From: Catenovulum sp052056295
Lineage (GTDB): Bacteria; Pseudomonadota; Gammaproteobacteria; Enterobacterales; Alteromonadaceae
NCBI RefSeq assembly: GCF_052056295.1
Contig: NZ_CP182493.1
Location: 3,906,001-3,970,000, forward strand
DNA length: 64,000 nucleotides
Direction: 5' to 3'
The position numbers and the translations under genes are program-made. Shown piece by piece: positions 53,851 through 62,928 of this stretch. The notes under the pieces were generated by a model. That model made no database searches. It saw only the letters and a program-made list of their open reading frames with translations, and was not told the origin of the DNA. Within the stretch, counting starts at the first letter, position 1. Each line of letters starts with the position of its first letter.

Positions 53851-54720
53851 CTAATTACTGGTTAAATTTAACCATAACTCCTTACGGTGCAAAGGGGTCG
53901 CTTTTGGTAAGTATGGGTTTTCCAAGCGAATAGCGCGACGTTGACTTAGCTTAACCCCCTCAAGTGTTGCTTGTATTTCAGGGCTACCGTAAAAATATTC
54001 ATCAAATTTACCGTCCGCTAAGATAGCTTCCATTCCAAATTCAAGATCTTTGGCTAATGCTGGATAGTGTTTGGACACAAAAAAGTAGGTTGGTAAAGGA
54101 TAAATAATCACTAGATCTTGTTCGATAGCCAGTGGTAATTCCGGGTGGTTGTTTACCTCAACTATCGCTTCGCTTGCGCCTCGAGGGAAGGCATCAAAAC
54201 GATCGCCATCCAACATAAAATACAAATTATTTTTCTTGTTCGACTTAATAACTTTTAATCCAGCCGCTTCAAGAATTTTTGTATCTTGCCAGCGACGGCC
54301 TTGGCCGAACTTAATAGTTTGTAAGTCTGCGGCTGTTTTTATTTGACTGAATTTTGCTTGATCACCACTACGGATTAACAATATTCTGTGGCTCATAAGG
54401 CCACGATAGGTATCTATTCGAACAGGGATGTAATCCGACTCCATTTTTTCAGATGTACCACCCCAAGTCACATGAACGCTTCCATTTTTCATTGACTCTA
54501 ATACCCGAGATTTTGATAACAATTCGTCGGTGTCGGTTAGTCTGTAAGTTTTATCTGAATATGACAGAGCGAGTTCAAGTAAGCCTGTCATATAATTGCT
54601 TTTTGCGTTTGATTTTTTGTTGGTTACAACATCTGTTGCGCCAATGGCATTAAAGCAGCAACTAGAGATGACTATAACCAAGACAGAGCGAATCGATTTT
54701 AATTTGAAAATTTGCAGCAT
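53851..54720 (-). CDS. Lone periplasmic solute-binding-like protein
   Basis: A 289-residue exported protein from the ATG at 54720; a GTG two codons upstream is less likely. The signal peptide is about residues 1-28 (SVLVIVISSCCFNAIGA then TDVV). The rest has the two-lobed organisation of periplasmic binding proteins (for example SHRILLIRSGDQAKFSQIKTAADLQTIKFG and FDAFPRGASEAIVEVNNHPEL) but no transporter genes are nearby. The match to a specific family is loose and the ligand unknown. It lies between pepB and the amylase regulatory region. Confidence 0.7.
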   Translation of the reverse strand: MLQIFKLKSIRSVLVIVISSCCFNAIGATDVVTNKKSNAKSNYMTGLLELALSYSDKTYRLTDTDELLSKSRVLESMKNGSVHVTWGGTSEKMESDYIPVRIDTYRGLMSHRILLIRSGDQAKFSQIKTAADLQTIKFGQGRRWQDTKILEAAGLKVIKSNKKNNLYFMLDGDRFDAFPRGASEAIVEVNNHPELPLAIEQDLVIIYPLPTYFFVSKHYPALAKDLEFGMEAILADGKFDEYFYGSPEIQATLEGVKLSQRRAIRLENPYLPKATPLHRKELWLNLTSN

Positions 54721-55111
54721 ACACACAAAACCTTAAAGAGTTATTAACACTCTAGACTAAATATACGGATTTTACCTAACCGTGTCTATCGGTGGCACTG
54801 TTTATTTTTACTCATTAGCTAGCTTGTTTCTATTGCTGTTACAGCTGAAAACTTACGTTACGTATCTTTTTATGTATATTTTGTAACAGCTTTTAATTTC
54901 CACTAATTCAATAATGCAAGTATTAATTTGTTCGAACTCTAGTTTTATATAAAAAATATTGCTGGCTCTTTGTTGTGAACTTATCGAGTTTGTTGTTTTG
55001 TGTGTGGAAATTAACTTATTTAAAATCATTTGTTTAGTATGTTTTTGTTCGTTATAGCAATGTTTAAGCCATGGTTTTATTTTCTCGAAAATTAACTTTC
55101 ACTTGCAAAAA

Positions 55112-55125
55112 TGCATACGTATTCA
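55112..55125. promoter_or_regulatory. LacI-family-type palindromic operator upstream of the amylase
   Basis: TGCATACGTATTCA is a 14-bp palindrome with one mismatched pair around a central CG, the usual shape of a LacI-family sugar-regulator site. It lies immediately upstream of the putative -35 element of the amylase gene. The regulator itself is not in the window; a maltose/starch repressor is an inference from context. Confidence 0.5.
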
Positions 55126-55127
55126 AA

Positions 55128-55157
55128 TTGCCAGACCTAGGTTTTGTTAGGTATTAA
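55128..55157 (+). promoter_or_regulatory. Probable promoter of the alpha-amylase gene
   Basis: TTGCCA (55128-55133), 18-base spacer, TATTAA (55152-55157). A transcript would begin near 55165, about 75 bases before the ATG at 55239. Confidence 0.5.
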
Positions 55158-55238
55158 TGTATGTGATTTAAATGTTACTTAAATGTTTCTTTGAATCTAA
55201 CAAGCATACATACACATGACAAAAACCGAGGGATTAAA

Positions 55239-57236
55239 ATGAACAAAAAACTCACACAAGCGGTGAAGGGCGCACTTGCGGCCGCCGTATTATCAACTAC
55301 TTTTTCCAATACAGCGTCGGCAGACGTAATGTTACATGCATTTAACTGGCAATATGACTCAGTTACTGAGCGTGCTGATGAAATTGCAGCATTAGGCTAT
55401 AAATCAGTTTTAGTGTCACCACCTTATCTTTCAAATCCAAGTAGCTCTTGGTGGGCACGTTATCAGCCATTAGATTACCGAATTTTGTTAGGCCCTTTAG
55501 GTAATAAACAAGACTTTATCGATATGGTTAACGCATTAGAAGCACGTGGCGTTAATTTATATGTTGACGTTATTTTTAACCATATGGCTAATATGGGCAT
55601 GACCAAAGGCCAAGAGCAGTATCCAGGCTTTGATGTTAATACGCCTGAATACAATGCGAACAAACTATATGGCGATTTGTCAGGTGGTTTATTTGGCCCG
55701 GGTGATTTTCATGATGGTGCAAATGCAAATTGTATTTCTGATTGGGGCAACTGGTGGGATTCAACTTGGAACCGTTTATGTGGTGCTGCTCCAGATGTTG
55801 GTTTACCAGATTTACGTGGCGAAGCGACTGATGGCTCTGGCGAATGGATACGTACTAATCAAATCGCCTACTTAGAAGCGCTAAAAGCTTTAGGTGTAGA
55901 CGGTTTCCGTATCGATGCGGTTAAACACATGAAATGGGAACATTTAAATTGGGTGTTTAACTCAGATGTGTTAGATGGCATTCATGTATTCTCTGAAATT
56001 ATTTCTCACAGCAGTGCAGATGACAGCACTTATTTGCAGCCATATCTAGACAATACAGATGTGCGCATGGGCGCGTACGATTTCCGTTTATTTAACGATA
56101 TTGACCACGCTATGGATGTGAGTGGTAGTTTGTCTTCGTTAGCTCAACCGAACACCTTACCAAACGATAGAGCTGTTACCTTTGTAATCACCCATGATAT
56201 GCCACAAAACGATGGTTTTAATGGCTTCTTATTTTCAGAAGAAGATGAAAAGCTAGCCTATGCCTATATTTTAGGTCGTGATGGTGGTGTGCCATTGGTT
56301 TACACCGATAACAATGAAACAACTAAATTTAACGGCCGTTGGGTTGACGCATATAAAGATGTTGATCTAACCAGCATGATTAATTTCCACAACACAGTGC
56401 AAGGCACAACTATGGAAGTCTTGTCTTCTGATGGCTGTGTTATCTACTTCCGCCGTGGTGATTCTGGTTTAGTCGGTATCAACAAATGTGGTAACGCTGT
56501 TACTCATACACTTAATACCACAGGCTTAAATGTAGGCACTTACACAGATCAAATTTCTGGTTCAACTTTAACCATTTCTGGTGCTAGCCAAGGCGTAACA
56601 ATTCCGGCTCGTTCGGCGCGTATGTGGTTGGGCGGCGGAAATCCACCTCCACCACCTCCGGCTGCTTGGTATTTCAGTGGCACTGAAAATGAATGGGGCG
56701 CTGATGTTATGACCCAAGAAGGCAGTGTTTATACTATCACTAAAACTTTTGGTACGGGTGATGCGAATGGTGGCCCTCGCTTTAAAGTACGTGACTCAAA
56801 TACTAACTGGAACAATAGCTGCCCAACTGCTGATTTTACCGTAAATGCTAATACAACCTACAAAATCACTTTTGATCCTGCTGTAGCGAACTGCGCTGGG
56901 TTATCAGTAGAAGTTGAGCAGCCAATCACGGGTGGTTCATGCCCAATTACCTTCAGTTGTGCAAATGGTAATACCAATATGGGTGACAGTGTGTATGTTG
57001 TTGGTAGTGATGCTGCAATAGGTAGCTGGGATGCAGCAGCTGCGGTTAAGTTAAATCCAACTAACTATCCAACTTGGGAAGGTGTAATCAATCTACCTAC
57101 AAATACGCAAGTATCGTGGAAATGTATTATTCGCCAAGAAGATTCACCATTTACTGTACGTCAATGGGAGCAAGATCCGAACAATAACTTTAACACAGGT
57201 AATTGTGACGTGACTCAAGCTCAAGGTAGTTTCTAA
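55239..57236 (+). CDS. Secreted alpha-amylase (GH13) with C-terminal starch-binding modules
   Basis: Extracellular endo-acting starch hydrolase. From the ATG at 55239 (GAGGGA site upstream) it has 665 residues with a signal peptide cut after TASA (residue 28). The GH13 barrel shows VDVIFNHMAN (region I), GFRIDAVKH with nucleophile Asp226, FSEI with acid Glu253 and FVITHDMPQ with Asp320. A GGGNPPPPPPAAW linker (about 463-475) leads to a beta-sandwich carbohydrate-binding module (about 475-560), and then a CBM20 starch-binding domain (about 566-665, with VVGSDAAIGSWD and WKCIIRQ). The gene is monocistronic, ahead of a terminator, under a probable sugar-repressor site. Confidence 0.95.
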   Translation: MNKKLTQAVKGALAAAVLSTTFSNTASADVMLHAFNWQYDSVTERADEIAALGYKSVLVSPPYLSNPSSSWWARYQPLDYRILLGPLGNKQDFIDMVNALEARGVNLYVDVIFNHMANMGMTKGQEQYPGFDVNTPEYNANKLYGDLSGGLFGPGDFHDGANANCISDWGNWWDSTWNRLCGAAPDVGLPDLRGEATDGSGEWIRTNQIAYLEALKALGVDGFRIDAVKHMKWEHLNWVFNSDVLDGIHVFSEIISHSSADDSTYLQPYLDNTDVRMGAYDFRLFNDIDHAMDVSGSLSSLAQPNTLPNDRAVTFVITHDMPQNDGFNGFLFSEEDEKLAYAYILGRDGGVPLVYTDNNETTKFNGRWVDAYKDVDLTSMINFHNTVQGTTMEVLSSDGCVIYFRRGDSGLVGINKCGNAVTHTLNTTGLNVGTYTDQISGSTLTISGASQGVTIPARSARMWLGGGNPPPPPPAAWYFSGTENEWGADVMTQEGSVYTITKTFGTGDANGGPRFKVRDSNTNWNNSCPTADFTVNANTTYKITFDPAVANCAGLSVEVEQPITGGSCPITFSCANGNTNMGDSVYVVGSDAAIGSWDAAAAVKLNPTNYPTWEGVINLPTNTQVSWKCIIRQEDSPFTVRQWEQDPNNNFNTGNCDVTQAQGSF

Positions 57237-57278
57237 CTTTGAAATGATTTAACAAGTTCCGATAAACTTGCTTAAAAC

Positions 57279-57316
57279 AAAGCCCGCGGTTTAGATTAAC
57301 GCGGGCTTTTATTTTT
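57279..57316 (+). terminator. Intrinsic terminator after the amylase gene
   Basis: AAAGCCCGC (57279-57287) and GCGGGCTTT (57301-57309) form a 9-bp stem with a 13-base loop, followed by T, A and TTTTT to 57316. It lies between two convergent genes and could serve both. Confidence 0.85.
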
Positions 57317-57329
57317 GCTTATCCCGAGT

Positions 57330-58331
57330 TCAGCTTACCTTTACCACTCGCTTACCAACTTGCTTAAACGCTAATTGATCATGCAGAGCTTGGGTAATAG
57401 CAGAGGCGTTAAAATCAACTGGAATAACTTCTAGAGTTTGTAGGTCGCCTTGTTGCACTTCTTCAATTAAACTTTTCCCACACATACTCATACATTGTTG
57501 TGCGCATAAACTTTTGGTTAACCATGCGCCGCCTAAAGCAACAATACTGATATTAGGTGCTTTCCTAAATAACATATTATTGTCTAGTGGTGGTAAACCG
57601 TTCAAGCAAGCAATGCGTCCACAAAAACGCATCATTTCTATGTTACGCGCTGTGTTGTCACCACCTATGGTATCTAACACAGCATCAAATTGGGTTTGGC
57701 CAATTTGTTGTTGCACGTGTTTTACAAAGTCTTTCTCTTTGTAGTCAAACACCATTTCTGCACCGAGCTTCTGTAATAATGCATGATTCTTTTTTGAAGC
57801 ACTTGCATACACAATTGCACCACGTTTTGCAGCTAATTGAATAGCATATTGGCCAACAGCACCGGCACCACCATCAACAAAAAATAAGTCACCTTGTTTA
57901 ATTTGCATTTTATCTAACGCAAACATTGCTGTTAATCCAGCGCAAGGCAATGTTGCTGCATCTTGCGGTTCAATACTGTTTGAAACAGCGGTTGCTGCGT
58001 AATTGGCAATTGTGGTGTATTCACTTAATACGCCTTGCCCAGACAAATCAGCGTGCCACATGATTCGCTCGCCAACACCAGGTGATGCGCCAACTGGCGC
58101 TTCAACTACAGTGCCAACCGCGTCTAACCCAAGAATATGTGGATATTGCCAATCTGGAAATCCTTTTTTAGCCAGTTTGGCATCTACCGGATTCAAACCT
58201 ACATACTCAACTTTAACCAATAATTCGTTATCAGCTGGAGTAGGGACAGGCAATTCAACTTCAACTAATTTAAAGTTTTCATTAGCTGATTCAAGCGCTA
58301 TGGCTTGCATAAACTTGGGTAAATTTTGCAT
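57330..58331 (-). CDS. Zinc-independent MDR-family oxidoreductase (quinone reductase-like)
   Basis: A 333-residue member of the medium-chain dehydrogenase/reductase family. The GroES-like N-terminal half includes VKVEYVGLNPVDAKLAKKG and LGLDAVGTV; the NAD(P)-binding motif is FFVDGGAGAVGQYAIQLAA (about 150-168). The metal-binding cysteines of zinc alcohol dehydrogenases are not evident, as in quinone reductases. The ATG at 58331 follows the outer-membrane channel stop by a few bases, so it is the last gene of the efflux operon. A GTG five codons upstream would overlap that gene. The substrate is unknown. Confidence 0.87.
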   Translation of the reverse strand: MQNLPKFMQAIALESANENFKLVEVELPVPTPADNELLVKVEYVGLNPVDAKLAKKGFPDWQYPHILGLDAVGTVVEAPVGASPGVGERIMWHADLSGQGVLSEYTTIANYAATAVSNSIEPQDAATLPCAGLTAMFALDKMQIKQGDLFFVDGGAGAVGQYAIQLAAKRGAIVYASASKKNHALLQKLGAEMVFDYKEKDFVKHVQQQIGQTQFDAVLDTIGGDNTARNIEMMRFCGRIACLNGLPPLDNNMLFRKAPNISIVALGGAWLTKSLCAQQCMSMCGKSLIEEVQQGDLQTLEVIPVDFNASAITQALHDQLAFKQVGKRVVKVS

Positions 58332-58333
58332 GA

Positions 58334-59743
58334 TTAACGACTCCACATACCGCTAAAAGCTTTGTACGTTGTAACTTTAGCTAACATTAGGTTAATTTTA
58401 GCATCTACTGCAGACTGTTTGGCAAGTAAAGCATCTTGCCGAGCCGACAATAAATCTAAATATGGAACTTGTCCTTCTTCATACATAGCCTGTGCTTGGT
58501 TTAACGCATTGTCTGCAAAACCCAATCTGGCATCTGCATATTCGGTATGCTTTTGCGATTGTGCCAAACTATTTAACGCGACTTGAGACTCTGCAATTAC
58601 TTCAACAATGCTCTGTTGGTAATTGTCGTAAGCCGCTTTTGCTAAGGTTTGTTGCGCATCAGCTTGTTGCTTAAGCGCTGGCCAACTTAAAATAGACCAG
58701 CTAATGCTTGGGGTAACCGACCAAGCATCATCACGTGTCGATAAACTGACATTCGTTGGGTTTAATAAGCCAGCAAAACCACCAATCGAAATATCCGGCC
58801 ACAGCGCGGCTTTAGCTGAATCAGACAAAGCCGTTTGTTGCATAAGTTGATAATATGCTTGGCCAATTTCTGGGCGCAGTAATAAAGCTTGTTTGCTGTC
58901 GGCTATGTCTAACTGAGTTGATAATCCATCAGCGAATAGTTCAGGTTCAAAAGTAAGTTTAATTTGCTCTGGTGTGCTTGCTAATAACACAGCAATGCTT
59001 GCTTGCAAGTTAAACCTTTGATTGTCTAACTGTGGCAATATTGCGAGTTGTTGATTTAACTGAGCATAGGTTCTGTCTAAATCTAAATTAGACGCAAAAC
59101 CTTCATCCACACGTGCTTGTAATACTTCAACACTTTCTTCTAACGCTTTAATTTGCGCTTGAACAATTTGTTGTTTGAGTGACAAACCTTGCCACTCAAT
59201 AAAGCTGCGGATAACACCAGAGGTGACTTGCGTATTGATCGCCACTTGAGTTTCATATGCGCTCGCTTTTGCCGCATGCGCCGCATCTACTAGGGCGGAA
59301 ATGCGGCCAAATAAATCAAGCTGCCAAGACAAACCAATTCCAAAGCTGGCTTCTTCACTAATTTGATTGGCAACAGATGCGCGGGTCGCTTCAGCATTTA
59401 ATCCACCTTGCGGTAAATATTGCGCTTCGCTGGCACCTAGTCTCTGTTGCGCAGCCAAATAACGTTTTGCCGCACTTTGTAAATTAAGATTATTTTGCTG
59501 TGCTTTTACCACCAAAGCGTTTAACTGTTCACTTTGATAGTTAAACCACCATTGTTTGTTCTGGCTTATTTCGCCTGTTGCTTTGTTTTGTTGCAACAGA
59601 GGGTGGCTACTAAAATAACTATGTTTAGCTGTTTCTGTCGCCATTTGTTGCTGGTAATCGGCCGTACTGCTACAAGCTGCCAATAATAAACTGGTTGCAA
59701 CTGCAGCAAATACCGCTTTTGGCTTAGTGTACAAGTTGTTCAT
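58334..59743 (-). CDS. RND efflux system outer-membrane channel lipoprotein (OprM type)
   Basis: TolC-like outer-membrane factor of 469 residues. The signal peptide ends in the lipobox LAAC (Cys24). Two repeats of long coiled-coil-forming helices are seen (for example around LGASEAQYLPQGGLNAEATRAS and the mirrored second half with SAKAALWPDISIGGFAGLLNP). Its start directly abuts the stop of the RND pump gene, so it is translated from the same transcript. It provides the exit duct of the tripartite pump. Confidence 0.94.
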   Translation of the reverse strand: MNNLYTKPKAVFAAVATSLLLAACSSTADYQQQMATETAKHSYFSSHPLLQQNKATGEISQNKQWWFNYQSEQLNALVVKAQQNNLNLQSAAKRYLAAQQRLGASEAQYLPQGGLNAEATRASVANQISEEASFGIGLSWQLDLFGRISALVDAAHAAKASAYETQVAINTQVTSGVIRSFIEWQGLSLKQQIVQAQIKALEESVEVLQARVDEGFASNLDLDRTYAQLNQQLAILPQLDNQRFNLQASIAVLLASTPEQIKLTFEPELFADGLSTQLDIADSKQALLLRPEIGQAYYQLMQQTALSDSAKAALWPDISIGGFAGLLNPTNVSLSTRDDAWSVTPSISWSILSWPALKQQADAQQTLAKAAYDNYQQSIVEVIAESQVALNSLAQSQKHTEYADARLGFADNALNQAQAMYEEGQVPYLDLLSARQDALLAKQSAVDAKINLMLAKVTTYKAFSGMWSR

Positions 59744-62700
59744 TTATTTCGACTCGCTTGATAAACTTTCTTTCGATTCAATGGTTTTGTCTGTTTCTTT
59801 TGCAACTAATGCATAGAACACAGGAGTGAATAATAAACCAAACACAGTGACCCCAATCATGCCTGAGAATACAGCGACACCCATGGCTTGACGCATTTCT
59901 GAGCCTGCACCAGATGCTAATACAAGTGGCACCACACCAGCGGTAAAGGCTATTGACGTCATTAAAATTGGGCGTAAACGTAAACGACCTGCTTCAATAA
60001 TGGCTTGCAGTTTTGAAATGCCTGCATCTTGTTGGTCTTTGGCAAATTCAACCATTAATATTGCGTTTTTACAGGCCAGGGCTACCAATACAATTAAGCC
60101 TATTTGGGTGAAGATATTATTGTCGCCACCAACTAACCATACGCCCGCAAGTGCTGAGAATATTGTCATAGGTACAATTAAAATAATTGCCAACGGTAAA
60201 CGCAAACTTTCATACTGAGCCGCTAACACCATAAATACCAACAACACAACTAGTGGGAAGATATATATCATGGTGTTGCCGGCCAATATTTGTTGATAAG
60301 TTACTTCTGTCCATTCATACGCCATACCTTCAGGTAAGGTTTCAGCCAATACTTGTTCGATTGCTTGTTTGGCTTGGTCGCTACTGTAGCCAAACGCAGG
60401 GCTACCATTTAATTCAGCACTCGGATAACCATTGTAATGCATTACCCGATCTGGCCCAGTTGTTGGTGTAACTTTAATAACTGCGCCCAGCGGTACCATC
60501 TCACCTCGGTTATTACGCACCTTTAAGCTTAAAATTTGTTTAGCATCCAACCTATATTCAGCATCAGCTTGCGCTGTTACCTGATAAGTACGGCCAAACA
60601 TATTAAAGTCGTTTACATAAACTGAGCCTAAATAAACCTGCAAGGCGTTAAATACTTCAGTTAATGGAATGCCTTGTAATAAAGCTTGTTCACGGTCGAT
60701 ATCAATATCCATTTGTGGTACTTGAATTCGGAAGCTTGAAAACAAGCCCATTAATTCAGGTCTTTGATTGCCCGCAGCCATAACTGTTTGTAAGCTATTA
60801 AATAAAGTTTCAAAACCTAAATTCCCTCTATCTTCTAGCTGTAGTTTGAACCCACCTGTAGTGCCTAAACCCAATACTGGTGGTGGCGGGAATACAGCGA
60901 CAAAAGCTTCATCAATTACCGCGTAACGTTTGTTTAATTCAGCGGCAATCGCTGCGGCTGACATACTTGGATCGTTACGTTTGTCAAAATCTTCAAGTGG
61001 AGTGAAAATTACTGCACTGTTTGGGCTATTGGTAAAGCCGTTAATATTCAAACCTGGGAAGCCGACTGAGTTTGCAACACCCGGAACTTGTTGGGCTATT
61101 TCCGACATTTGCATCACCACAGCTTCGGTTCTGTCTAAGCTAGATGCGTCAGGTAACTGCGCAATAGAAACCAAATATTGTTTATCTTGCGCTGGAATAA
61201 ACCCACCCGGAACTGAGGTGAATAACCCGCCAGTTGAGGCTAATAAACCAACATAAACCACACCAACAACAGCAGCAAAACGAATCAGTTTTTTAACGGT
61301 AAATTGATACGCATTGGCACTACGGTCAAATAAACGGTTAAAGGGTTTAAATAACCAGTTGGCGAACAATTTATCTAACACACGCGTTAATAAATCTGGT
61401 TTTGCCCCATGCGGTTTTAGCAATATCGCAGACAATGCCGGTGATAAAGTTAACGAGTTAAATGCAGAAATTATCGTAGAAATGGTAATGGTTAATGCAA
61501 ACTGTTTGTAAAACTGTCCGGTTAAACCTGTGATAAAAGCAGTTGGAATAAATACCGCACACAATACCAGTGCAATTGCAATAATTGGCCCTGTAACTTC
61601 GGTCATCGCAACTTTAGTCGCTTCAAAAGGCGACAAGCCATTTGCGATATTACGCTCAACGTTTTCGACTACCACTATGGCATCATCAACAACAATACCT
61701 ATGGCTAACACTAAACCAAATAAGGATAAGGTATTAATGCTTACGCCTAACCATTGCATTACTGCAAAGGTACCCACTAATGATACAGGTACAGCAATTA
61801 GCGGTATGATGGATGCGCGCCAAGTTTGTAAAAACACCACAACAACAATTACAACCAAGATAATGGCTTCAATTAGAGTTTTAATTACCGCTTCAATTGA
61901 ACCACGTACGAATACAGTTGGATCGTATACTATGTCGTAGGTCATGCCAGCCGGAAATTCTTTGGCTAATTCAGCCATAGTTGCACGAACTTGATCGGAT
62001 AATTCAATTGCATTGGAACCAGGGCGTTGGAAAACCGGCATAGCTACAGCTTGTTGGCCGTTTAATAACGAACGAAGGGCGTAACTGTCTTGACCAACTT
62101 CTACCCGTGCAACATCTTGCAAACGCGTAATTGCGCCATTTTCACCAACTTTAATGATAACTTGTTCAAATTCTTCAACACTCTCTAAACGACCTTTAAC
62201 GTTTAGCAATAATTGAAATTGTGCATCACTTGGCACAGGTTGAGAGCCTAAACTACCAGCCGCTACTTGACGGTTTTGCGTACGTAATGCAGATACCACA
62301 TCAGATGCTGTTAACTGTTGTGCGGCTAATGCGTCAGGTTCTAACCACACTCGCATTGCATATTTACCGCCACCAAATACACGAACTTGACCAACACCAC
62401 CAATACGGGCAATTTGGTCTTTGACATATAAATCAGCGTAGTTAGATAAATAATCCGAAGTGCGCGTTTCATCTGGCGAATATAAATGCACAACCATAGT
62501 TAAGTTTGGTGAAGATTTTTGCGCAATAACACCTAAACGCTGAACTTCCTCGGGTAAACGCGGCAATGCAGCATTTACGCGATTTTGAATACGTTGCTGT
62601 GCTTTATCTAAATCTGTGCCCAATGCAAAGGTAACAGTGAGTGACATACGACCATCACCAGTTGCTTGAGATGACATATATAACATGCTCTCAACACCGT

Positions 62701-62914
62701 TAATTTCTTGCTCTAATGGCGTTGCGACTGTTTCAGCAATTACTTTTGGGTTCGCACCTGGGTATGAAGCGCTAACTACAACAGTTGGTGGCACAACTTC
62801 AGGGTATTCACTAATAGGTAATTGGAACAAAGATATTGCGCCGCCAATAAAAATTATCATTGAAAGCACGGCCGCGAATATCGGCCGCTTAATAAAAAAA
62901 TGTGAAAAGTTCAT
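59744..62914 (-). CDS. RND-type multidrug efflux pump (HAE1 family, AcrB/MexF-like)
   Basis: Proton-driven inner-membrane exporter of 1056 residues with twelve predicted helices and two large periplasmic loops. The proton-relay acidic pair lies in GLVLAIGIVVDDAIVVVENVERN (about residue 405). Other landmarks are FFIKRPIFAAVLSMIIF at the N-terminus, GATKVAMTEV-like loop (ATKVAMTEVTGPII) and the FSHFFIKRP start. It lies between the adaptor gene and the outer-membrane channel gene. Substrate range cannot be read from sequence. It appears intact, unlike its adaptor. Confidence 0.96.
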   Translation of the reverse strand: MNFSHFFIKRPIFAAVLSMIIFIGGAISLFQLPISEYPEVVPPTVVVSASYPGANPKVIAETVATPLEQEINGVESMLYMSSQATGDGRMSLTVTFALGTDLDKAQQRIQNRVNAALPRLPEEVQRLGVIAQKSSPNLTMVVHLYSPDETRTSDYLSNYADLYVKDQIARIGGVGQVRVFGGGKYAMRVWLEPDALAAQQLTASDVVSALRTQNRQVAAGSLGSQPVPSDAQFQLLLNVKGRLESVEEFEQVIIKVGENGAITRLQDVARVEVGQDSYALRSLLNGQQAVAMPVFQRPGSNAIELSDQVRATMAELAKEFPAGMTYDIVYDPTVFVRGSIEAVIKTLIEAIILVVIVVVVFLQTWRASIIPLIAVPVSLVGTFAVMQWLGVSINTLSLFGLVLAIGIVVDDAIVVVENVERNIANGLSPFEATKVAMTEVTGPIIAIALVLCAVFIPTAFITGLTGQFYKQFALTITISTIISAFNSLTLSPALSAILLKPHGAKPDLLTRVLDKLFANWLFKPFNRLFDRSANAYQFTVKKLIRFAAVVGVVYVGLLASTGGLFTSVPGGFIPAQDKQYLVSIAQLPDASSLDRTEAVVMQMSEIAQQVPGVANSVGFPGLNINGFTNSPNSAVIFTPLEDFDKRNDPSMSAAAIAAELNKRYAVIDEAFVAVFPPPPVLGLGTTGGFKLQLEDRGNLGFETLFNSLQTVMAAGNQRPELMGLFSSFRIQVPQMDIDIDREQALLQGIPLTEVFNALQVYLGSVYVNDFNMFGRTYQVTAQADAEYRLDAKQILSLKVRNNRGEMVPLGAVIKVTPTTGPDRVMHYNGYPSAELNGSPAFGYSSDQAKQAIEQVLAETLPEGMAYEWTEVTYQQILAGNTMIYIFPLVVLLVFMVLAAQYESLRLPLAIILIVPMTIFSALAGVWLVGGDNNIFTQIGLIVLVALACKNAILMVEFAKDQQDAGISKLQAIIEAGRLRLRPILMTSIAFTAGVVPLVLASGAGSEMRQAMGVAVFSGMIGVTVFGLLFTPVFYALVAKETDKTIESKESLSSESK

Positions 62915-62928
62915 GTAGTATCAGACCC

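Larger units (their letters stand above)
54727..55238. other. About 510-bp divergent regulatory region ahead of the amylase gene
   Basis: Very A+T-rich gap between the divergent binding-protein gene and the alpha-amylase gene. It contains a LacI-type palindrome (55112-55125) and a good sigma-70-like promoter (55128-55157) directed at the amylase. The portion 54727-55100 shows no convincing gene, although an undetected small RNA or additional operator is possible. Confidence 0.5.

Noticed and set aside
61530..61940. 136-residue plus-strand ORF inside the RND pump gene
   Set aside because: Antisense to the conserved transmembrane region of an intact pump; residue composition is that of a reverse-complement shadow.
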